Shown piece after piece: positions 34,397 through 43,492 of a stretch of 64,000 bases of DNA. Below the pieces are notes generated by a model, which had not been told where the DNA came from, did no database searches, and saw only the letters and a program-made list of their open reading frames with translations. The position numbers and the translations under genes were made by a program. The stretch's first letter is position 1, and every line of letters begins with the position of its first letter. The stretch is from Intrasporangiaceae bacterium URHB0013 (GTDB lineage: Bacteria > Actinomycetota > Actinomycetes > Actinomycetales > Dermatophilaceae), in assembly GCA_000620545.1 (NCBI GenBank), contig JIBA01000012.1, forward strand, positions 496,001 to 560,000, read 5' to 3'.

Positions 34397-35088
34397 CGTC
34401 CGCGACGCCGTCGGCACAGGGGGCCGCAGCGCCGGGTCCGGCGCGGATCCGCACGCACGTGCTCGTGCCGATCGCGTTCGCCGACGGTTTCGAGACGACC
34501 GCGCGCATCTTCACCTTCGAGGGCCTGGCCGACGGTCGCGAGCACCTCGCCCTGGGCCTCGGCGACCGAGTCGGTGCGCCTGGGCCAGGGGCCCGCCATC
34601 GGGACCCGACGCCCACCCGGCTGCACAGCGAGTGCCTGACCGGCGACGTGTTCGGCAGCCGGCGCTGTGACTGCGGCGCCCAGCTGCGCGAGTCGGTCGA
34701 GCGTCTCGACGCCTCCGGCGGCTTCCTGCTCTACCTGCGGCAGGAGGGGCGGGGCATCGGGCTCTACCCCAAGCTCGACGCCTACGTGCTCCAGGACGCC
34801 GGGCTCGACACGTACGAGGCGAACGTCGCTCTCGGCTACGGCGAGGACGAGCGCGACTACACCGTCGCGGCCCAGATGCTGGTGGCGCTGGGCATCAGCA
34901 GGGTCGCCCTGCTCAGCAACAACCCCGACAAGGCCCGGCAGCTGCGTGCGCTCGGGGTGACGGTGACCCGTCGCATTCCGACCGGGGTCCACCTGTCCGA
35001 CGCGAACGCCCACTACCTGGCCACGAAGATGGTGCGCGGTGCGCACACCATCGACCTGCCGGTGGAAGGGCGTCGCGGCACTGCGTGA
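34393..35088 (+). CDS. GTP cyclohydrolase II (RibA domain only)
   Basis: 231 residues starting ATG 34393 over the stop of the reductase gene. Zinc ligands C81, C92 and C94 lie in SECLTGDVFGSRRCDCGAQL, and the catalytic/nucleotide segment is LYLRQEGRGIGLYPKL; NNPDKARQLRALGV follows. The reaction opens the imidazole ring of GTP, giving 2,5-diamino-6-ribosylamino-pyrimidinone phosphate. The RibB (DHBP synthase) half is absent and no riboflavin synthase or lumazine synthase gene lies in the window, so this copy may belong to a dedicated pathway with the PTPS-like, RibD-like and GT4 neighbours. Last gene of the rightward cluster. Confidence 0.92.
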   Translation: MTSATPSAQGAAAPGPARIRTHVLVPIAFADGFETTARIFTFEGLADGREHLALGLGDRVGAPGPGARHRDPTPTRLHSECLTGDVFGSRRCDCGAQLRESVERLDASGGFLLYLRQEGRGIGLYPKLDAYVLQDAGLDTYEANVALGYGEDERDYTVAAQMLVALGISRVALLSNNPDKARQLRALGVTVTRRIPTGVHLSDANAHYLATKMVRGAHTIDLPVEGRRGTA

Positions 35089-35108
35089 GGCGCAGCCCCT
35101 ACCTTCGC

Positions 35109-35891
35109 TCACAGACCGGCGGAAGGGCCGAGCAGGGTCAGCTCGGCCGTGAGCGCCCGATGGTCCGACACCGGCAGCGGCACGGCTTCCCCGCCATCGG
35201 ACCGCACCGGGCCCCGGAGGCGGATGTGGTCGATCTGCTGCCGCGGCGCGTCGGTCGGATACGTCGTCGCCTCCACCGCCGCGCGCATGCCGGTGATGCG
35301 GGCGGTGCGGTCCGGCTCCATGTTGAGGTCGCCCATGAGCACGACGGCGCCCGAGTCGTCGGCGATGTCCGACATGAGCCGGCGCAGCTGGCGCCCGTTC
35401 CACCAGTCGATGAACGACAGGTGGGTGTTGACCACGGTGACCGGCCCCTCGGGCGACTCCACGTCTGCCACCACGGCGACACGAGGTTCGTCGCGCACGA
35501 GCTCCGGCCGACGGCGGCCCGAGAAGCGCATGGGTACCGGGACAGGCACCGGGGCGAGCCGCACGATCCGCCAGCCGTGCACGGGAAAGCGTGAGAGCAG
35601 CGCGATCCCGTACGCCGCTGCGTCCGGCTGCTCCTCACCGGTGGCAGCCACCCAGGTGGCGCCCGCTCCTCCGGACAATGCCGCGACGAACCGGTGCTCC
35701 GGTGCGTCCATCGCCTCGGCGGCGATGGCGGTCAGATCCGCGTGGTCGGACCGGTGCTGGTTGCGGTCCACCTCCTGCATGGCCAGCACGTCCGCGTCGA
35801 GCTGCCGGATCGCCCGGCGGAAGCCGTCGAGGTCGACGTGCTGGTCGGTCGGGACCCGCCCGTTGAGGATGTTGAAGGTCGCCACTCTCAT
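35109..35891 (-). CDS. Endonuclease/exonuclease/phosphatase (EEP) family protein
   Basis: 260 residues beginning MRVATFNILNGRVPTDQHVD, the EEP metal-binding N-terminus. Other conserved parts: AMQEVDRNQ (catalytic Glu), VNTHLSFIDWWNG, VLMGDLNMEPD and PVSDHRALTAEL (C-terminal catalytic His). No signal peptide, so cytosolic. Hydrolyses phosphodiester or phosphomonoester bonds of DNA, inositol phosphates or lipids; substrate cannot be assigned. Convergent with the RibA gene (20 bp apart) and divergent from the next gene. Confidence 0.86.
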   Translation of the reverse strand: MRVATFNILNGRVPTDQHVDLDGFRRAIRQLDADVLAMQEVDRNQHRSDHADLTAIAAEAMDAPEHRFVAALSGGAGATWVAATGEEQPDAAAYGIALLSRFPVHGWRIVRLAPVPVPVPMRFSGRRRPELVRDEPRVAVVADVESPEGPVTVVNTHLSFIDWWNGRQLRRLMSDIADDSGAVVLMGDLNMEPDRTARITGMRAAVEATTYPTDAPRQQIDHIRLRGPVRSDGGEAVPLPVSDHRALTAELTLLGPSAGL

Positions 35892-36001
35892 GACTGGTCC
35901 CTACCCGGCCCGCGGTGCGCCGTGCACGCGCCCGCCCGGGGGCCGTCGTCGTCGGCTGCCGCCCACAACGCCGGGCGGGCGAGTGTGGGTAAACAGAACG
36001 C

Positions 36002-36601
36002 ATGGGAGTTGACGATGCGCCCGATCTGCGGGAGGCCCTCAAGACGGTGGCCGTGGCCCTCAAGGGAAGCGGGGTGCCCTTCGCGTTGATGGGCGGGTAT
36101 GCCGCGTGGGCCCGCGGAGGGCCGGAGCCCGAGCACGACGTCGACTTCCTCGTCGCCGAGCAGGACGCCGACCACGTCGCGCAGTTCCTCGCCGACCAGG
36201 GCCTCGACGTGGTGCAGCCGCCGGAGGACTGGCTCTTCAAGGTCTTCACCGGTGGCGCGATGGTCGACGTCATCCACGGCCCCGTGGGTGCGGACGCCGA
36301 GCGCAGCGACGTGGAACGCGCCACGACGATGCAGGTGCTGTCGGTCGAGATGCCGGTGCTCGAGGCGACGGAGCTCGTCGTCCACAAGCTGGCCTCCCTC
36401 GACGAGCACTACTGCGACCTCGCAGCGGTGCTCCCCGTGCTGCGTGCCCTCCGCGAGCAGGTCGACTGGGAGCGTGTGGAGCGGGAGACGGCCGGCAACG
36501 ACTTTGCGGCCGCTGTGCTCTTCCTCTCGCGCCGCCTCGGCATCGTCGAGGACCGGTCCGATACGGACCCGGCGGCGCGTCCGGTCGCGGCCGGGCGGTA
36601 G
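36002..36601 (+). CDS. Nucleotidyltransferase-fold protein
   Basis: 199 residues. The N-terminal half has a nucleotidyltransferase core: FALMGGYAAWARG (GG-x-A type) followed by PEPEHDVDFLV with two metal-binding Asp residues, then MVDVIHG with the third acidic residue. C-terminal half is helical. Similar proteins include AbiEii-like and DUF6036-type transferases. No antitoxin partner is adjacent. No Shine-Dalgarno sequence is visible before the ATG. Function unknown; catalytic residues look intact. Confidence 0.75.
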   Translation: MGVDDAPDLREALKTVAVALKGSGVPFALMGGYAAWARGGPEPEHDVDFLVAEQDADHVAQFLADQGLDVVQPPEDWLFKVFTGGAMVDVIHGPVGADAERSDVERATTMQVLSVEMPVLEATELVVHKLASLDEHYCDLAAVLPVLRALREQVDWERVERETAGNDFAAAVLFLSRRLGIVEDRSDTDPAARPVAAGR

Positions 36602-36856
36602 GGCTGGACAGAGCTGGACGGTGGGGTCTCGACGGTGGGGGCCTGGGCGGTAGGTAGCTGACCGCAGGGCACAGCCCATCCCGACCCGCGGGGTGGCGCA
36701 CCTGCGCCATGGCGCATGTCCGCCGCTTTCATGTCCTTCCGGACGAACCGGCCTCTCGGGCACTGTGGCTCGCGACGCCGGAGTCGAACCCGGTGTCTCC
36801 CCCCACGCAGCGTGACCCGAACAGCGGGCTCGCGCGCCACTTTCCGGAGGACCAGC

Positions 36857-39800
36857 ATGCGCCCCATCTGGCGTAACACCCTAGGGGCGGCGACGGTAGC
36901 CATCGTCGCCGCTACCGCGGCCGCCCCGACCTCGGCCTTCGGCCAGGACTCAGGTGCCCCACCGCGGCCCATCGTCGGATCGTCCGCTGCGCAAGCGGCC
37001 AACGGCGCGCCCAAGACGGTCACCCTCATCACGGGCGACAAGGTCCTGGTCACCGGGGCGGGCACGAACTCGCCGATCGCGACCGTGCTGCCGCGCGAGG
37101 ACGGCACCGTGCCGTCCGCCGAGACGCGTCGGGTCGGCAAGGACGTCTACGTCTATCCGGCCGATGCCGCGGACGCCCTGGCTTCGGGCAAGGTGGACGA
37201 GGAGCTCTTCAACGTGACCGGGCTCGTCGCCATGGGCTACGACGACGCGAGCACCGACAGCGTGCCGGTCATCGCCCGCTACTCCTCGGACCTCAGCCGG
37301 GCTCGTTCCGCCCCCGCCACGCCGAAGGGTGCGGCCAAGGGCCAGACCCTGCACTCGATCGACGGCATCGCGCTCAAGGCCGGCAAGGCGCAGGCCGCTG
37401 CGTTCTTCGCCGACGCGACGGACCAGTCCACCGCGGCAGGGGCGAAGATCGAGAAGATCTGGCTCGATGCCAAGGCGTACGCCACCCTCGACCAGTCGAC
37501 GAAACAGGTCAACGCCGACAAGGCCTGGGCCGAGGGCTTCAAGGGTGCCGGCACGAAGGTCGCCGTCCTCGACACCGGCGCCGACGCCGAGCACCCCGAC
37601 CTGCTGGGTCGGATCGCGGCCTCGAAGGACTTCACCGGCTCCGCGGGCGGGGCTCTGAGCGATGTGCACGGCCACGGCACGCACACGGCCTCCACGGTCG
37701 GCGGCTCCGGAGCCGCGAGCGGAGGGGCCAAGAAGGGTGTCGCCCCCGAGACGCAGCTGCTCATCGGCAAGGTGCTCGGTGACAACGGCGGTGGTTCCGA
37801 CTCGATGATCATCGGTGGCATGGAGTGGGCGGTCGCGCAGGGCGCCGACGTCATCTCCATGAGCCTCGGCAGCAACGGGGCGCCTGCCGCCTGCAACGAC
37901 CCCATGTCGTCTGCGGCCCAGGCGCTCGCCACCACGAGCTCCAGCCTCTTCGTCATCGCCGCCGGCAACAGGGGCTCGGCCAACAACACGGTCTCGGCTC
38001 CCGGTTGCGCTCCCGGCGTGCTGACGATCGGCGCCGTGGACCGCCAGGACGTGCCGGCGTGGTTCTCCAGCCGCGGCCCCACCGCGGTCGACCACAACCT
38101 CAAGCCGGAGATGTCCGCACCCGGCGTCGGCATCTCCGCCGCACGCTCGGGCGGGCGCGGCGACGACGCGTACATGGCCATGTCGGGCACCTCCATGGCA
38201 ACGCCACACGTCGCCGGGGCTGCCGCCATCGTCAAGCAGGCGCACCCCACGTGGACCGGGCAACAGCTCAAGGCAGCCCTCGTCTCCTCCGCGAAGTCGG
38301 ACGTGCCCGGTGACGTTCGCGCCCAGGGCGCGGGACGTCTGGACGTGCTGGCTGCGGTCAAGGAGGCAGTGACGACCATGCCCGTGCAGGGCGGCACCTT
38401 CGCCTGGCCGCACACGAGCGAGCAGGTCACGACGGTCGACGTGCCCTACACCAACGTCTCCGACAAGGCGGTGACGCTCCAGCTGTCCATCGCCGGTGTC
38501 ACCGGTGACGACGGCTCTGCCGTCAAGTCGGCGCCGGCGATCCTCGGAGCCTCGGTGGTGACCATCCCCGCGGGTGCCTCCGTCAAGGTGCCCCTGAAGG
38601 TCGACCCCACCGCGAGGCTGGCGGCCGCGCAGTACGGTGACGTCACCGGTCGCATCGTCGCCACCGGCGACGCGAAGGTGTCGACGCCCTTCTCGCTCTA
38701 CGTCAGCCCCGAGACGGTGCAGCTCACGGTCCGGATGAAGGACCGCCTCGGCAACCCGGCCAACCTCGGCTCGAGCGTCGACGTGGTCAACATCGACTCC
38801 ATCAAGGCCGAGCGCGCCTTCAACAACGGCGCCGCGGAGCAGACGTTCCAGGTGCGCCCCGGCACCTACTTCGTGTCGAGCTTCGTCAGGACGCCGGACC
38901 CCGCCTACCTGACGCCGAACACGCAAGGCTCGATCGCCTACTTCGGTCGTCCGGAGCTCAAGGTCACGGGCGACACGACCCTCGACTTCGATGCGACCAA
39001 GGCGCACCTGCTGTCGGTCAAGACCGACCGGCCCAGTGAGGCCAAGGCGTCCGTCCTCTCGTTCGCCCGCACCTGGGACGACACGTGGATCCACTCCGGC
39101 TCGCTCAGTGCGGGTGTGACGACGACCGCCGTGTATGCCGACGTGCAGGGCAACCCGCAGCAGGGCACGTGGGAGTTCGGTGACTGGTCGCGCCGCTACG
39201 CGCCTGCCGTGGAGTCCCTGTCGGTCGTCGGAGGACCGGTGCTGCACCCCATCGCGGCCCCGAACGCGGCGCCCGGTCTCGACGGTGTCGGGACGGCCGG
39301 CCTCGTCGACGGCGGCAACGGCTCGTTCTTCGACCCGGCTCGCGTGGGTGGCAAGGTCGTGCTCGTCAAGGTCAGCCCTGAAGGGATCTCCCCGTCGATG
39401 GTGAACCGGGCTCGCACCGCCGGCGTCAAGACGCTGCTCGCCTACGCTCCGGCGCCCGGCAAGTGGCTGCCCGTGGCCGGCTTCGCACCGCTCGCCGTGG
39501 GCACCTACTCCCTTCCCATGGCCGAGGGCGAGCAGCTCCAGGCGCTCCTTGCTGCCGCCCCTGGCGGTCAGCTGACCCTCTCCTGGACGGCGACGGCAAG
39601 CAGCCCGTACGTCTACAACCTCGGCTTCACCCAGTCGACCCCCCTGACCGACGACAAGACGTTCGTCGTGCAGGACAAGAAGCTCGGGCGCACGGAGGCG
39701 GACTACAAGGGCATGGGCGTCCACACCCCGCTCCTGGACTACGTCTACGCGGGACGGGCTGACGGTCTCGCCTTCGGTGTCTCCGCCTATGAGCCGGTCC

Positions 39801-40633
39801 ACGTGGCGACCAAGCGCACCGAGTTCTACACCGACGGCGGCACGAAGTGGTTCCACTACCTCACCTCGAGCTTCCCCTTCGGAGAGGCGATGGCCGACGC
39901 GTGGCGCACGTACCCGGCCGGCAGCGTCCGCACCGACAGCTGGTACGGCGGCATCGTCGCCCCGGCCGCCATCAAGAACGACCAGGGCGTCGAGCAGCTG
40001 ACAGCCGAGAGGCAGGGTGGGCTCATGGGCTTCGCCCCCCAGATGTGGGGTGACGACTTCGGGCACGTGGCCAACCCCGGCAGCTTCGGCGACGAGGGCA
40101 ACCTCACGCTGCGCCGCAACGGCGAGGAGATCGGCTACAGCTACTACCCCAACGGCGTCTTCGAGGTGCCGGCCGAGGACTCGGCCTACGAGCTCGAGAT
40201 GAACACCGGCAAGTACGGGGGTCCGGCGAGGCAGTGGGCGCGTTCGACCGAGGTCAAGACGACGTGGGGCTTCCGCTCCGCGCTCGACCCTGACACGTTC
40301 TCAGTCGGTCTCCCGCTGCTCTTCCCGCGGGTCACCCTGCCCGAGGCGGGCAGCAAGACCCTCGCGGCCTCGGCCGGGCAGGTGCTGCCGATCCGGGTGA
40401 CCGGTCACGGTGGCTACACGCCGGGTGCCATCGCCGTTGCCAAGTTCGCCTACTCCTACGACGGCGGCAGGACGTGGACCGATGCTGTTGTCTCGGGCAA
40501 CGGTGGTGCGTGGGCCGCGACGGTCGACCACACCGGCGCGAGCGGCAAGACCGTGGACACCCGCGTCCAGGTGACCGACGCCAAGGGCGCCACCGTGACG
40601 CAGGTCGTCAAGGCGGCCTACGCGGTGCGCTGA
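36857..40633 (+). CDS. Large secreted subtilisin-like serine protease (S8)
   Basis: 1258 residues from ATG 36857 with CCGGAGGACC upstream; earlier in-frame starts lack a ribosome site. Signal peptide VAIVAATAAAPTSAFGQ, then a propeptide. Catalytic residues: D239 (AVLDTGADAEHP), H273 (HGHGTHTAS), oxyanion Asn in AAGNRGSANN, and S446 (GTSMATPHVAG). The roughly 750 residues after the protease domain are beta-rich accessory modules, including an NPCBM/fibronectin-like region. Actinobacterial relatives are extracellular proteases for nutrient scavenging. A strong hairpin terminator follows. Monocistronic. Confidence 0.93.
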   Translation: MRPIWRNTLGAATVAIVAATAAAPTSAFGQDSGAPPRPIVGSSAAQAANGAPKTVTLITGDKVLVTGAGTNSPIATVLPREDGTVPSAETRRVGKDVYVYPADAADALASGKVDEELFNVTGLVAMGYDDASTDSVPVIARYSSDLSRARSAPATPKGAAKGQTLHSIDGIALKAGKAQAAAFFADATDQSTAAGAKIEKIWLDAKAYATLDQSTKQVNADKAWAEGFKGAGTKVAVLDTGADAEHPDLLGRIAASKDFTGSAGGALSDVHGHGTHTASTVGGSGAASGGAKKGVAPETQLLIGKVLGDNGGGSDSMIIGGMEWAVAQGADVISMSLGSNGAPAACNDPMSSAAQALATTSSSLFVIAAGNRGSANNTVSAPGCAPGVLTIGAVDRQDVPAWFSSRGPTAVDHNLKPEMSAPGVGISAARSGGRGDDAYMAMSGTSMATPHVAGAAAIVKQAHPTWTGQQLKAALVSSAKSDVPGDVRAQGAGRLDVLAAVKEAVTTMPVQGGTFAWPHTSEQVTTVDVPYTNVSDKAVTLQLSIAGVTGDDGSAVKSAPAILGASVVTIPAGASVKVPLKVDPTARLAAAQYGDVTGRIVATGDAKVSTPFSLYVSPETVQLTVRMKDRLGNPANLGSSVDVVNIDSIKAERAFNNGAAEQTFQVRPGTYFVSSFVRTPDPAYLTPNTQGSIAYFGRPELKVTGDTTLDFDATKAHLLSVKTDRPSEAKASVLSFARTWDDTWIHSGSLSAGVTTTAVYADVQGNPQQGTWEFGDWSRRYAPAVESLSVVGGPVLHPIAAPNAAPGLDGVGTAGLVDGGNGSFFDPARVGGKVVLVKVSPEGISPSMVNRARTAGVKTLLAYAPAPGKWLPVAGFAPLAVGTYSLPMAEGEQLQALLAAAPGGQLTLSWTATASSPYVYNLGFTQSTPLTDDKTFVVQDKKLGRTEADYKGMGVHTPLLDYVYAGRADGLAFGVSAYEPVHVATKRTEFYTDGGTKWFHYLTSSFPFGEAMADAWRTYPAGSVRTDSWYGGIVAPAAIKNDQGVEQLTAERQGGLMGFAPQMWGDDFGHVANPGSFGDEGNLTLRRNGEEIGYSYYPNGVFEVPAEDSAYELEMNTGKYGGPARQWARSTEVKTTWGFRSALDPDTFSVGLPLLFPRVTLPEAGSKTLAASAGQVLPIRVTGHGGYTPGAIAVAKFAYSYDGGRTWTDAVVSGNGGAWAATVDHTGASGKTVDTRVQVTDAKGATVTQVVKAAYAVR

Positions 40634-40659
40634 CCGGAAGGCAACACCGACCAGCGTGG

Positions 40660-40696
40660 CGGATGCCGTCCCCTCCGAGGAGGTGGGCGGCATCCG
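40660..40696. terminator. Bidirectional hairpin terminator between convergent genes
   Basis: CGGATGCCG (40660-40668) pairs with CGGCATCCG (40688-40696), with an inner CCTCC/GGAGG stem in the loop. It lies 27 bp after the protease stop and 12 bp from the stop of the convergent glucosidase gene. No U-tract, as usual in high-GC actinobacteria. Confidence 0.7.
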
Positions 40697-40708
40697 TCAT
40701 GGGGTCGC

Positions 40709-43399
40709 CTACGGGCGTGCGGCCGGCCCGCCCGGTCCGGCGTTGCCGAAGATGGTGAGGGTGCTGCTGGCGGGGGGATCGAGGAGCAGGTCGACGACGA
40801 GTGCCGTCCACCCCGTCTGGTGCATGGCGCCCAGTCCCGCTCCGTTGTCGCCGTGGAAGTACTCGTAGAACAGGAGGTTGTCCTTCCAGGCCGGGTCGGT
40901 CTGCAGCCGCTCGACGCCTCCGTAGACGGGTCGGCGCCCTGTCGGGTCGGGCAGCCAGATGCTGATGAGCCGCTCGGACAGGTCGCCAGCGATGTCCTGC
41001 AACGTCATTCGTTGCCCTGACCCCGTCGGGTACTCCGTCGTGAAGTCCGAACCCGTGAACTCCGCATACTGCAGGAGTGCTCGGATGACCAGGTAGTTGA
41101 CGGGCATCCAGACGGGCCCGCGCCAGTTGGAGTTGCCGCCGTACATGGCCGTCGCGGACTCGGCAGGCTCGTACTCGATGCTCGCCCCGGGAAGGTGGGG
41201 AACGGTGTACGGCTCCGAGTGACGCTTGGACAGCGAACGCAATCCATGAGGTGACAGGAACGTTCCCTCGTCGAACAAGGTCGCGAAGATGCGCGACAGC
41301 GGATCCGGGGACACGACCGACAGGAGCAGGTGTCGCTCGGCATCGGTACCGCGCAGGCGCCAGTCCATGATCTCGCGTCTACCCTGGCGCTCGAGGATCC
41401 GGGCGAACCGCTTCTGCAGCCGTTGGAGTCGCCGGAGGTGGATCGCCGGCAAGGCGATGGCCGGCAGCACGGGGATCACGCCGACGAGACTCTGCACCCT
41501 GATGAGGTCGCTGGTTCCTCGAGGGTCGGTCAGGCGGTCGTAGAAGAAGCCGTCGTCGGAGTCGTAGCACCCCGAGCGCTCCAGCGCGTCCATGACCATC
41601 ACGGACTGCTCGGTGAACTTGACGACCATGTCGTCGTAGACATTGTCGCGCTCGGCGAGCACGACCGCCACGGTCAGCATGGCCAGGGAGTAGAAGGCCA
41701 TCCACGCGGTGCCGTCGGCCTGGTCGAGCCGGAACCCGTCGGGCAGGTGGGAGCGGTCGAGGGGAGAGATGTTGTCCAGTCCCAGGAACCCGCCCCCGAA
41801 GATGTTGTTGCCGTCGGGGTCCTGGCGGTTGAGCCACCACGTGAAGTTGACCAGGAGCTTCTGGAAGACGCGTTCCAGGAAGTCGTAGTCCGTGCTGCCG
41901 TCGATGACGAAGACGCGCAGCGCTGCGAGGGCATGGACCGGGGGGTTGACGTCGTCGAAGTTCCATTCGTAGGCGGGGAGGGCGCCGTTCGGGTGCTGGA
42001 ACCATTCGCGCAGGAGGACGAGCAGCTGGTACTTGGCGAACGCAGAATCGAGATGCGCCCACGGGATCGTGTGGAAGGCGAGGTCCCAGGCCGCGAACCA
42101 CGGGTACTCCCACGGGTCCGGCATCGCCAGCACGTCGAACGCATCGAGATGGCGCCAGCCGCCGTTGCGACTTCCGCTGTGGCCGGACGGCGGAACCGGT
42201 TGTCCCGGGTCACCGTCGAGCCAGCGCGCCACGTGGTACGGATAGATCTGCTTGCTCCAGACGAGTCCGGCGCACGCCTGACGGAGGAGCCTCATCCGCT
42301 CGGCATCGAGGTCTGCGGGGGCGAGCGCCGTGTAGAACTCGTCGGCATCCCGGCTGCGGGCCGTGAAGACGTCGTCGAAGTAGCGCCCGGACCAGCCGTC
42401 TCCCTCGTCTCCGGATGTCGGGCGAGAAAGGCGGAGTCGGATCTCGGCCTGGCCTCCGGCTGGGACGGTGAGGTGGTAGCGCCAGCAGGCCTTGGTCCCG
42501 AGCTGTGACGGGTTGACGGTGGCGGCGCCGGAGACGATGTGGTCGTTGATCCCGTCCTTCGGATACGGCGTGAGCGGCGCGGCTCCGAACAGTCGAACGG
42601 TGTTGGTCTCGTTGTCGCAGAACAGTGCCTCAGGACGGCCTCCGCCTGCTGCTGCTGCTGCGTCGAGGCGGTAGCCGGCCAGCCGAGGGTGGTCGACGGT
42701 GATGCCGCCGTTCGCGAGCCGCAGCTGCGGAGGGTCGCCGCCGGTGACCCGCCAGGTGTTGCGGAACCAGAGGGTGGGGAGCACCGACAGGCTCGCCTCC
42801 TCCGGCCCGCGGTTCTCCACCGTGATCCTCGCGAGGATCTCGGTCGCCGACGCCTTCGCGTAGGTGACCTCGACGACCCAGTAGCGGTCGTCGTCGAAGG
42901 CGCTCGTGTCGAGGAGCTCGAACTCGGGCTCGCGCCGCGACCGCCGCGCGTTCTCCTCCTCGAGCCGGCCGTAGGGGTATGCCGTCTGCGGGTAGTGGTA
43001 GCGCCAGCGCAGCCAGGCGTGGCTGGGCAGGCCCTCGAGGTACCACCAGTACTCCTTGGCGTCCTCGCCGTGGTTGCCCTGCGGGCCGGTGAGCCCGAAC
43101 ATCCGCTCCTTGAGGATCGGGTCGGTGCCGTTCCACAGCGCCAGACCCAGACACAGCTCCTGTCGGATGTCCGACAGGCCCGCCATCCCGTCCTCGTTCC
43201 AGCGGTACGCCCGCGACCGCGCATGGTCGTGGGGAAAGGAGCTCCACGCATCCCCGTCGGCGCTGTAGTCCTCCCGGACGGTGCCCCAGGCGCGTTCCGA
43301 GAGATAGGGGCCCCACTCGTACCAGGGGTTGGCGGAGAACAGGTCGTCCTCGGCGCGCCCGGTGGCATCCCTGAGCCGTCGATGCTCCTCGGTGTCCAT
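40709..43399 (-). CDS. MGH1/GH63-like glucosidase
   Basis: 896 residues. N-terminal about 350 residues form a beta-sandwich opening with FSANPWYEWGPYLSERAWGT; the C-terminal part is an (alpha/alpha)6 barrel with YPWFAAWDLAFHTIPWAHLD (the conserved W-D-x-A-F motif carrying a catalytic Asp), EWNFDDVNPPVHA and WRGPVWMPVNYLVIRAL. This is the MGH1-like glycoside hydrolase family related to GH63 processing glucosidases. No signal peptide, so it acts on an intracellular oligosaccharide, perhaps a glucosylglycerate or trehalose-like solute. Downstream of a GH15 gene by 93 bp on the same strand. Confidence 0.88.
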   Translation of the reverse strand: MDTEEHRRLRDATGRAEDDLFSANPWYEWGPYLSERAWGTVREDYSADGDAWSSFPHDHARSRAYRWNEDGMAGLSDIRQELCLGLALWNGTDPILKERMFGLTGPQGNHGEDAKEYWWYLEGLPSHAWLRWRYHYPQTAYPYGRLEEENARRSRREPEFELLDTSAFDDDRYWVVEVTYAKASATEILARITVENRGPEEASLSVLPTLWFRNTWRVTGGDPPQLRLANGGITVDHPRLAGYRLDAAAAAGGGRPEALFCDNETNTVRLFGAAPLTPYPKDGINDHIVSGAATVNPSQLGTKACWRYHLTVPAGGQAEIRLRLSRPTSGDEGDGWSGRYFDDVFTARSRDADEFYTALAPADLDAERMRLLRQACAGLVWSKQIYPYHVARWLDGDPGQPVPPSGHSGSRNGGWRHLDAFDVLAMPDPWEYPWFAAWDLAFHTIPWAHLDSAFAKYQLLVLLREWFQHPNGALPAYEWNFDDVNPPVHALAALRVFVIDGSTDYDFLERVFQKLLVNFTWWLNRQDPDGNNIFGGGFLGLDNISPLDRSHLPDGFRLDQADGTAWMAFYSLAMLTVAVVLAERDNVYDDMVVKFTEQSVMVMDALERSGCYDSDDGFFYDRLTDPRGTSDLIRVQSLVGVIPVLPAIALPAIHLRRLQRLQKRFARILERQGRREIMDWRLRGTDAERHLLLSVVSPDPLSRIFATLFDEGTFLSPHGLRSLSKRHSEPYTVPHLPGASIEYEPAESATAMYGGNSNWRGPVWMPVNYLVIRALLQYAEFTGSDFTTEYPTGSGQRMTLQDIAGDLSERLISIWLPDPTGRRPVYGGVERLQTDPAWKDNLLFYEYFHGDNGAGLGAMHQTGWTALVVDLLLDPPASSTLTIFGNAGPGGPAARP

Positions 43400-43492
43400 C
43401 GGGTCTCCTTTTCGGGGCCGGTCCGGCGGGGCCCTGGGCTGCTGCTTGCTCGGGCTCGGACGTGGGGACTCGCGTTCGGCCCTCGTCGTCGC

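Noticed and set aside
36760-36850. Sequence resembling a tRNA T arm on the minus strand (GTTCGACTCCGG)
   Set aside because: The T stem does not pair over five bases and no D arm or matching acceptor strand is present; called intergenic.
36950-40066. 1038-residue open frame on the minus strand inside the protease gene
   Set aside because: Mirror frame of a GC-rich coding region; composition (Arg, Gly, Asp rich) and lack of any domain show it is a shadow of the S8 protease.
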